Part shown: piece by piece, positions 56,982-64,000 of the stretch
Numbering within the stretch: the stretch's first letter is position 1
How the letters are laid out: every line of letters begins with the position of its first letter
DNA from: Quercus robur
Lineage: Eukaryota; Streptophyta; Magnoliopsida; Fagales; Fagaceae
DNA: 64,000 nt
Reading direction: 5' to 3'
NCBI RefSeq assembly: GCF_932294415.1
Contig: NC_065536.1
Location: forward strand, 53,664,354-53,728,353
Made by a program: the position numbers and the translations under genes
The notes under the pieces: generated by a model
The model's input: only the letters and a program-made list of their open reading frames with translations
What the model was told of the DNA's origin: nothing
Databases searched by the model: none

Positions 56982-58560
56982 AGTTGCAGGGGGTATTAAG
57001 TATTAACAACTGCGGAGAAGATTTGGCCTCGTATCTAGACATCTGAGTCATTGATTACGGCAGATACCACTAGATTGCAAAAGCTGGATGCCAATTTATC
57101 ACGGTCTTAAGTGTGGATTTTATTTGGGAAAACGCGTGTGCGATCCTTGACTAGGCTGGATTTTGGAAGGTATTGTCTTACTCCTTATGTGTCTCTTTCT
57201 CTTTGGCAGATTTGTTAAGCTAATGAACACAAAACAAACTTTTCAACTGCCTCTCAATATAACGTGTCTTTTAATTACAAGATGATGGCAACTCCTTTAG
57301 GCTTTAGGGATTAGATTAATGCACTGGTGGCTCATCCTTTGACTACAGGAACCCACTTGAGATTTTATCAGCAATAATTGGTTCTTTAAATAATGTGCTT
57401 GCAACTTGGATGTACACATTAGTCCAACCTACCTCAAATATCTGATTTTGTGCCCTGGAGGCTCAGCTTTGTGGTCCTTCTGGCTATATTGCCATTAGCC
57501 AAAAGTATAGACATTTTAACAAGCTTGCTAATCCTTTTGTCTCTTTTAAACGGACCTTTCTGTCATGTTTACAATCTTGATGTGTGGCCTTGTATTGGAC
57601 AAAGACTGTTTTCCCTTCATTCAGGAACTTTATTATTCTCCTTCACTATGCCTAATATATTGTTGAAATTGCCCTTTAAAAATAAAATAAAAAACTGCTT
57701 AGAATATGACAGATGAAGCAGAATAAACAATTTGTAATGTAGAAACATACTGATGATGAAATCACCAATCACCTGAATGTGCTCTCTTTGTGAAGAACAC
57801 CCATATCTTATATATTACTTACTTCTATTTGCCTCTTAACTGTATCTTGATGGTAACAGTTTGTGTGTACCGGATGTCAACTGAATGGATTTATTTCTCT
57901 CTGGCAGGTGCTGCAGCTGGTCTTGCATACATGTACCTTCTCAAGGCAGCTGCAGTTTCATCTCCTTTGCATGTTACATATGTAAACACTTGGGTAGAAT
58001 AAAAGCGCGTGCTCATGAACTTACACCAACAATTACCTGTACTTCTTCTAATGTTGTGCAAACAATTCTTAAGGTAGATTTTATTATCTCTGTCATTTTG
58101 CTCTGTTCAATTATTCAATATATTCATATGCTAAATAAGTGATGTTGCTGTATTAATTGTTCCATGCTTTTTACTCTCAGTTTTCTCAAAAGCTAATATG
58201 TGCTGGATTGTTTTCCAGGGATTCCTATACCATAAATTCAAACATACGACATGGACCTGATCCCTACATGACTGCAATATTACCAAGTTGTTTCAGTGGA
58301 TGGCTATAATGGGAAATGAAGAGGTTGCTGAGATATATCCAGGACACCACGAGACTTCGATAGTATCACCATTGCCTTGCCTGCACTATTGCCATGTAAC
58401 TCTTTAGTTGCTTTAGGGTTTTTTCTTTTCTTTTCTTTTTTGGGGTATAACCACTTTTGAAGATAGTTCATATGGATTGAACGTGGCTTTGGGAGTCAAT
58501 TTTGTTTACTTTCTTGTTGTATCTTGCATTCAATAATAGGAATGTTCTGTCAAAAGTTTT
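56982..58560 (+). other. Possible spliced downstream exons of unknown gene
   Basis: Three segments have exon-like borders: 56982-57169 (GGGTCCAG/.../GAAG/GTATTG), 57908-58073 (CTGGCAG/.../TTAAG/GTAGAT) and 58219 on (TTTTCCAG/...), with an AATAA-type signal near 58535. The middle one can encode GAAAGLAYMYLLKAAAV, a membrane-helix-like stretch, but the segment upstream has a stop in that frame. They may be 3' UTR exons of the SufE gene or a decayed gene. I do not recognise a family. Confidence 0.3.
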
Positions 58561-59280
58561 AACTCCTAAAATTTTCCAGTTCCTGGGTTGATTATTTTCA
58601 TCCTTGTCTGGCAATGGTCTGGGAACTATCTTTTACTGGAACTTATGATCCATCTCCCTTCAACTTTTTCCTTTGTGTCTTACTGATGACATGGTTGATA
58701 TGGTTCTGGATTAAATTTTTGAACCCATCTTCATTAATCATTTGCAAAATCAGCAGCAAATTAAGATAATATTGCTTTTTAAATAATTGGCAATAAGATT
58801 TTTACCTTCTGGTGTTTATTGGGATCAAATAAAAAAGTATGAGTCATAAAACAATAAGTGAAACTGCATCAAAAGTAATTAAAGGTATTGTTGCTGTAGA
58901 AACTAAATTGGAGGTTTTATCAGGGTATTACACCAGGAGCAAGTAGGAAAATTTTAGAAGTAATGTATACGAAATAGGAAGTGAACAGATTATATGCCTT
59001 GTTCCTCTCGGACTGGTATGTTTATGGAATGGAAATAGTTTTACACTTTTCTTGCTAAATAAGGACAGAATTTCTAGTAATTCAAGATGGACAGTTGATT
59101 ACATCCAGGGTTACATAAGCATAATCATTAGAATTTAATATTTCTTTTATTTTCCATTCAATTTTGTGCTATTTTGCTTGTGTTTGAAGTTACTGAAATA
59201 ATTTTAGTCACAAGCTGCATACTTTGTTTATTTCTATAAATCTTTTATACCATGATGGAAATGTATTGTAATTTGTACAT
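58561..59280. other. Intergenic DNA, nothing recognised
   Basis: AT-rich, with no supported coding or repeat structure. Confidence 0.5.
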
Positions 59281-59295
59281 AACTTATCAGGACAT

Positions 59296-59463
59296 ACTAT
59301 TGTGCACTTTTGGTGCGGTAGTCACTCCACAAGTATAAATGCTTGTGAGATGTGGAGAGAAAGGGCTGAGGTTCAAATCTTCAGGAGGGAGCTTCACATA
59401 TATACACTTAGATTAGACTAGAGTAGAAATTCTATTTTGTAAAAAAAAAAAAAAAAAAAAAAA
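59296..59463 (+). mobile_element. SINE (third family) with 15-bp TSD
   Basis: GGTGCGGTAGTCACTCCACA head, GAGGTTCAAATCTTC (B box), a TAGACTAGAGTAGAAATTC body and an A tail of about 25. It is flanked by AACTTAT(C/T)AGGACAT at 59281-59295 and 59464-59478, with one mismatch. Confidence 0.82.
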
Positions 59464-59676
59464 AACTTATTAGGACATGATGTCTTGTGGAGAAGATGAT
59501 ATATATTCTGGGAAAAAAGTTCTATATTCTGGTGGTACATATGTGACAGCTCATTTTGAAGTTCCAGGGTAGATATTTTTCCTGGAAATTGAAGCAGAAA
59601 CTATACTTATGGGAGTTGTGGGCTTCACTCAAAACATATTTGATTTCATCAAGCAAAGGATTCAAGAGGCTTTAGA

Positions 59677-59722
59677 GACAGATACCTACCAAAAAAAAAA
59701 AAAAAAAAGACAGATACCTACC
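59677..59722. repeat. Poly-A footprint with 14-bp TSD
   Basis: GACAGATACCTACC occurs at 59677-59690 and 59709-59722 with only 18 A residues between. This is what a target-primed retrotransposition leaves when only the tail is copied. Confidence 0.85.
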
Positions 59723-60555
59723 TAACTACCTTGTTTTTGTTGGGGACTGTGAAATGGGAAGTGTAAACATCAATTATTGTAGCACCGGCAGTGGCAGCCT
59801 GTCACGTTCTTATAATTGCTCCTCATAAAACAGCAAAAATCAGCATCAAGATTGTCTTTTCAGCTGATCGATTGCCAAACTAATCTCCACATCCCAACTT
59901 TCTAGTTTCTACCACACAAGCAACTAATGAGAAATTCTGGCCACATTCTTTGGTGAAAGAACAATCATAGCACAGATGATCTCGGGAGTCAGGACAAAAC
60001 TTGACTAGGCCTGCAAAAATGACATTAAAAACCCCACTTGGTCTGCCTTTCCTTGGTAATTAAACTGTCTTTGACTAACAAGCAGCTAATAAAGCCATGA
60101 TTGGGGATATGACTTGGAAACCAGATGATTTTGTCATATTCACCATGTATTTCCACTTAAAGGTAGCTTATTTTGGATCAGGACCAAAGAGTGAGCCCAA
60201 AACTCTTGAATAATAGATGAGAGTTTAGCAGTTAAGCAGAGCTTCCAGCATCATACAAGACTCTATGCCCAAATCTCTGGTAAGGAGGGCCCTCTGGATG
60301 CCACCAACCATGCCTAGAAAGATTGGATCTTTGTCCACCTTGAATCTAATTACTTTAACTTAGCTATGATTTAAAGCAGCTTCCATAGGTAGTGTTAAGA
60401 AATGTGGCTTCTCAATTGTATTTGCATTAAGTTCAATCTCAGCAGTATTTCACTACCAGAAAATGATATTCTCTTGGCCTTTCATCCAATTCAGACTCAT
60501 TCACTACCAAGGAAGGGGAGACCAGTTCCAGATATTGAGTGCAAGCCAATCGTGA
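59723..60555. other. Intergenic DNA, nothing recognised
   Basis: No gene or defined element. The ORF at 60402-60605 runs into a MITE and has no family features. Confidence 0.5.
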
Positions 60556-60716
60556 GTAGTTCTAGGATCACAGATTATTCCACAAATTTTTTGCTACAAC
60601 TCTAGTAGACTATGAGTAGTTAACTACTATTTACATATGGACCCATCATTTTTTTCACCAATCAGACTTTGCCATGCTACAGTTGTGACAAGAAGTTGTG
60701 AAAAATTTTGTAGTAC
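60556..60716. mobile_element. Palindromic MITE, family A, copy 3
   Basis: AGTAGTTCTAGGATCACAGATT at the left and GTTGTGAAAAATTTTGTAGTAC at the right are inverted arms. Central ACATATGGACCCATCATT matches the copy at 28712. Confidence 0.75.
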
Positions 60717-61676
60717 TTTTTCAATATGCAGAACTGCTAGAATATCTTCATCCCACGTGCCTTTTTCTTTCGGTTTTCACACAATTAATTAAATTAGTAA
60801 TTTACAGAAAATGGAAGTGAGCTTCAATTTTAAATTGTTCCACCTGTATGGCTGAAACTCAAGGTAGTAATATTTTTTCACATTCTAGTACGAATCATCA
60901 CCGCCCCAATACCTGAAGACTCTGGATCAATACTCAGCTCACAATAACATGTAATACAAGTGCAAAGTTTGACAGGGTTATGTTTAATCTTATTCATGAT
61001 ATCTAAAGAACGTGATGATTTTGTTTGATCATATAAAATTCAACATATATTTTGGTGAGAGAAAAAAAAAATGATTACGGTTTACCTTGTCCTTGTTGAG
61101 GGAGGAGCAGCAGTGACCACAACAGATCTTGAGAGTGATGAATCCTCCTCCATAGCAAGTACATACCCATTACAAGTTTCATCTAAGCCAAGGATTATTG
61201 CCATAAAGGAAGCTATATTAAATTAGTATTCTTTTCTTACCAAATATGAATAAAGTGGATTTGAAAACAAACAAAAAAAAATGTTGAACTAGGATACTTA
61301 AGGGACAGCTATTACATGCTTTCTCATTTTGCAACTTAACAAGGCAAAGGGTGACACATCAAGCTCCCCAAAGTCAAAAAAATCCAGCTTACCAAACATT
61401 CAACTTGGAAGAGAGGGCCAATAATTAATAGTCTGTCTCGGCCCATCAGTATGGCAGAGAGTACATTATGAGATCCATTTAACTTGGGCTTTTAGTGTTC
61501 AAAATAGTCATCTAAAAGTTTTTCAAGCAAGTTTTTGTTGAGAGCATAAATTCATAATCACAGGATACTTGTTTCACATAAATGGTAAATCTTATTGTGG
61601 ATTTAATATATGTGGCCACTGTTACGTGAGAAGAGGAAATATGTACTTCAAAAATATTGAGTAATTACTCATACCC
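60717..61676. other. Intergenic DNA, nothing recognised
   Basis: No supported coding or repeat structure on either strand. Confidence 0.5.
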
Positions 61677-61862
61677 AAAATATTCATATTAGCTTTTTCT
61701 CCTTTTAGACACTAAATCAAGCTATTTTCAACTTGTTTTTCGAGTAATCACCACCAATCTTTTTTTGGGAAAATATTCATACTAGCTTTTTCTCCTTTTA
61801 GGCACTAAATCAATCTATTTTCAACTTGGTTTTCGAGTAATCACCACCAATCTTTTTTTGGG
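61677..61862. repeat. 93-bp direct tandem duplication
   Basis: AAAATATTCATA(T/C)TAGC to CACCAATCTTTTTTTGGG is present twice in a row (61677-61769 and 61770-61862) with only a few differences. Confidence 0.9.
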
Positions 61863-64000
61863 TTATTGGAGGACAGGTAATGATTCATTAAGCATTACAT
61901 CATTGATCAATAAATTCTAATAGGAATAGCACATGATAATGACAAGTATTTGGCTTTGTGACTTATGGCCCAATAAAAAATTGAAGCACTTCTGTTGATA
62001 TTATTTTATTACTAAATTTGGAGCGACATTTTTTTTTTTTCTTCCAAACCCAGGAGAATGACAACGAAAAACACCAAGGTCTACTTATCAGTGTGTAATA
62101 GCATTGAAGTTGTATTTATTTACTAAAATCCATGTTCCACTCCATGTTTTTTCGTTTGCTTTTCTGTGTTCCACGAATTTGTACTTTCATTTGCTCCCCT
62201 TTATGACTTTTTATTGTCAGAATCCATGAAATTTAAGTTCCATTTGGAAAAGGAATGACGTAGCAAACATGATGTTGGCTTGTTCATGCATCAATGCACG
62301 CTCTGGTAAAGAGAAATATTTATACTTTCTTATTTGTTAAGGAAATTGTACTGTACTTATACCCTCGTTACACTTTGTCCTTTAAATGTATCGAATGCAC
62401 ATATTACACCTTAAATTATGACATTTGTTACACTTTACATCTTAGTGTTAAATTTGCCATCAATTTGGATAGAAAAATATGATATAACGTGAAAAGATTT
62501 AATTGTCCATTTTCTTAATCCCTTGAAAATAAATGAAAAATTACATTTTCCTACCCTAAATTATATTCTTGATTACACTTTATACCTTAAAATTTAGATT
62601 TTCATCCAAGCTAATAGGAAACTTGATATCATTGTAAAAAATGTGTAACAAGGGTAATAGTTTATGATGCAAAACGTGCATTTAAAAAGTTTAAAATTCA
62701 GAGTGTAATTTAGGATATAATTTAAAATAGTACAATATAATATATATATTTTTTTAAAGATACTGTCAAACCTATGGCGGTGTAGTGGGAATAAATAATA
62801 GATCCTTATTCCTTACATATTTATACTCTTTTAGATAATTACTACTATTTACTACGCCTATTTTCTTTTGGGTGGCACTATTTGTATTATAATCAATAAG
62901 GAATAAGTATCCATTTATTTTCTTTGATAAGGATATCCGACTATCAAATTTTACACTAGAAGCATCTACTACAATTAGCTGGTGAATTCTTTGGGGCATG
63001 TCTTATCTAACTCACGCTCCACCAAAAAGCATTGATTAGGTAAATTATTAGAAAGTTTAGTGATGGTACTTGGACTATATTCGTTTGACTACTATAGGCG
63101 AGTTTGGAATGTTTCCTTTTTTTTTTTTTTTTGAGAAACCAGTTTGGAATGTTTCCTAAAGATAATACCTTTGTCAATTCTTAATATAGTGTTCAATATA
63201 TCTAATTTTAAAACTTAAAGAAAACATTATAGATGCCTTGCCGTATTGGTAAGGCCTAAGTACTAACTAAGAAAAAGATCAATGCTATGTTTAATTTCTT
63301 TATTTGAGTTAAAAAGATAAGATTGAAAGCAATAATTCAAGAGATTAATTTAAGTACATAAGTTTAAACATGTACTTTAATTACTCAAAATAAATTGAAA
63401 TAAAATTAATCAATGTAAAAAGTGTTAAAAAAAATATAGCAATATATCTTGAAAATTCTATATGAGTGAATTCACTAAAGGAATTTTCAATTAGGTGCTA
63501 AATTCACTCATATTTTAAAGGAATTTTCGGGGAGTTTAGAGGGGGCCCTCTGGGCCCCTAGCTTCGCCAGTGGGTAAGTTCCCATATTGAGGTTGAGAAA
63601 AAAAGAACGATGTGTGTGAGTTTAAAGCCTTGTGCTGCATTCAAGAGTTAGGCACTTTTGAGTGTGTATTGTTGTTGATACCCATTTTCGCAATACATTT
63701 TCTAGAAACTAGATTTGGCTGAGTTCAATTTTTTTGTGAACCCAATTCATGTATTATAATTTACTTTATTCTTTTAAGCATGGTCCAAGCTTATGTGATA
63801 TAAGGTGAATTTGATGGAGTGTGGTTTAGAGGGTATAAATTGACTCTTGTTGGACCTTTTGTATGAGCCCAAGCCATGCATGTTGCAAAGTGGACTAGGG
63901 ACACTTGTAGCACCTAAAGCTCATGGGAAAGGGTCTAGTACCCAAAATTTTCACCCAAATAGTGGCTTCTAGCTCTTGCTGTATGTGACTGAAACCTTCA
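61863..64000. other. AT-rich DNA, possible old palindromic element
   Basis: About 62365-62740 has TTACACTTTATACC and GAGTGTAATTTAGGATATAA words in opposite orientation, suggesting a decayed palindromic MITE like the one at 38260. GGGGGCCCTCTGGGCCCC near 63542-63559 may be the end of an element. No gene seen; the window ends inside unassigned DNA. Confidence 0.4.

Noticed and set aside
57450-57716. 88-codon hydrophobic ORF
   Set aside because: No family match. It spans a stretch between exon-like segments and has no supporting splice sites.
62772-62999. 75-codon minus-strand ORF
   Set aside because: Short, AT-rich, with no recognisable motif or context.

Overview
This is a window of nuclear DNA from a dicot plant, most likely a woody species of the oak and beech family (Fagaceae). 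The evidence is the intron-rich plant genes, the AT-rich introns, the plastid-targeted SufE gene and the dense load of plant transposons. The Fagaceae placement is my inference from remembered repeat families (for example the MITE at 42178..42362) and was not checked by a search.

Layout. (1) 2820..7635 and 17772..23022 (+ strand) are two complete 14-exon copies of a GH27 gene of the beta-L-arabinopyranosidase/alpha-galactosidase type (Arabidopsis APSE group). They are a tandem duplicate about 10 kb apart, both open from ATG to stop (654 and 646 codons). A non-autonomous LTR retrotransposon (12018..16672), a solo LTR (8875..9516), a LINE relic and a SINE lie between them. (2) 23023..45629 has no host gene that I can support. 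It holds LINE relics, several SINEs with visible target-site duplications, five copies of one palindromic MITE family, two copies of another (a third is near the right end), hAT-like elements, a young LTR element on the minus strand (32977..38259) and another solo LTR (39990..40786). (3) 45639..54614 is a 9-kb Mutator-like element, defined by 47-48 bp terminal inverted repeats and a perfect 9-bp target duplication. It carries a captured host-gene segment, a second Mutator-like element nested inside it that has captured the TYW3 domain of a tRNA wybutosine-synthesis gene, and a 93-bp minisatellite of about 25 units. (4) 55020..55682 is a plastid SufE-like gene (SUFE2 type). Its TATA box lies under 200 bp from the end of the 9-kb element. 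(5) 55683..64000 has possible spliced downstream exons, SINE and MITE copies and local duplications, but no further gene I can name.

The host genes are not one pathway. The GH27 pair would act in the cell wall or apoplast on arabinogalactan side chains. SufE supplies persulfide sulfur for plastid Fe-S cluster assembly. The most unusual content is the transposon architecture. The two LTR elements lack gag-pol but share a conserved antisense unit (TATA box, ORF of about 75 codons, AATAAA) and a fast-changing 69/74/81-bp tandem array. The Mutator-like elements carry host-gene pieces.
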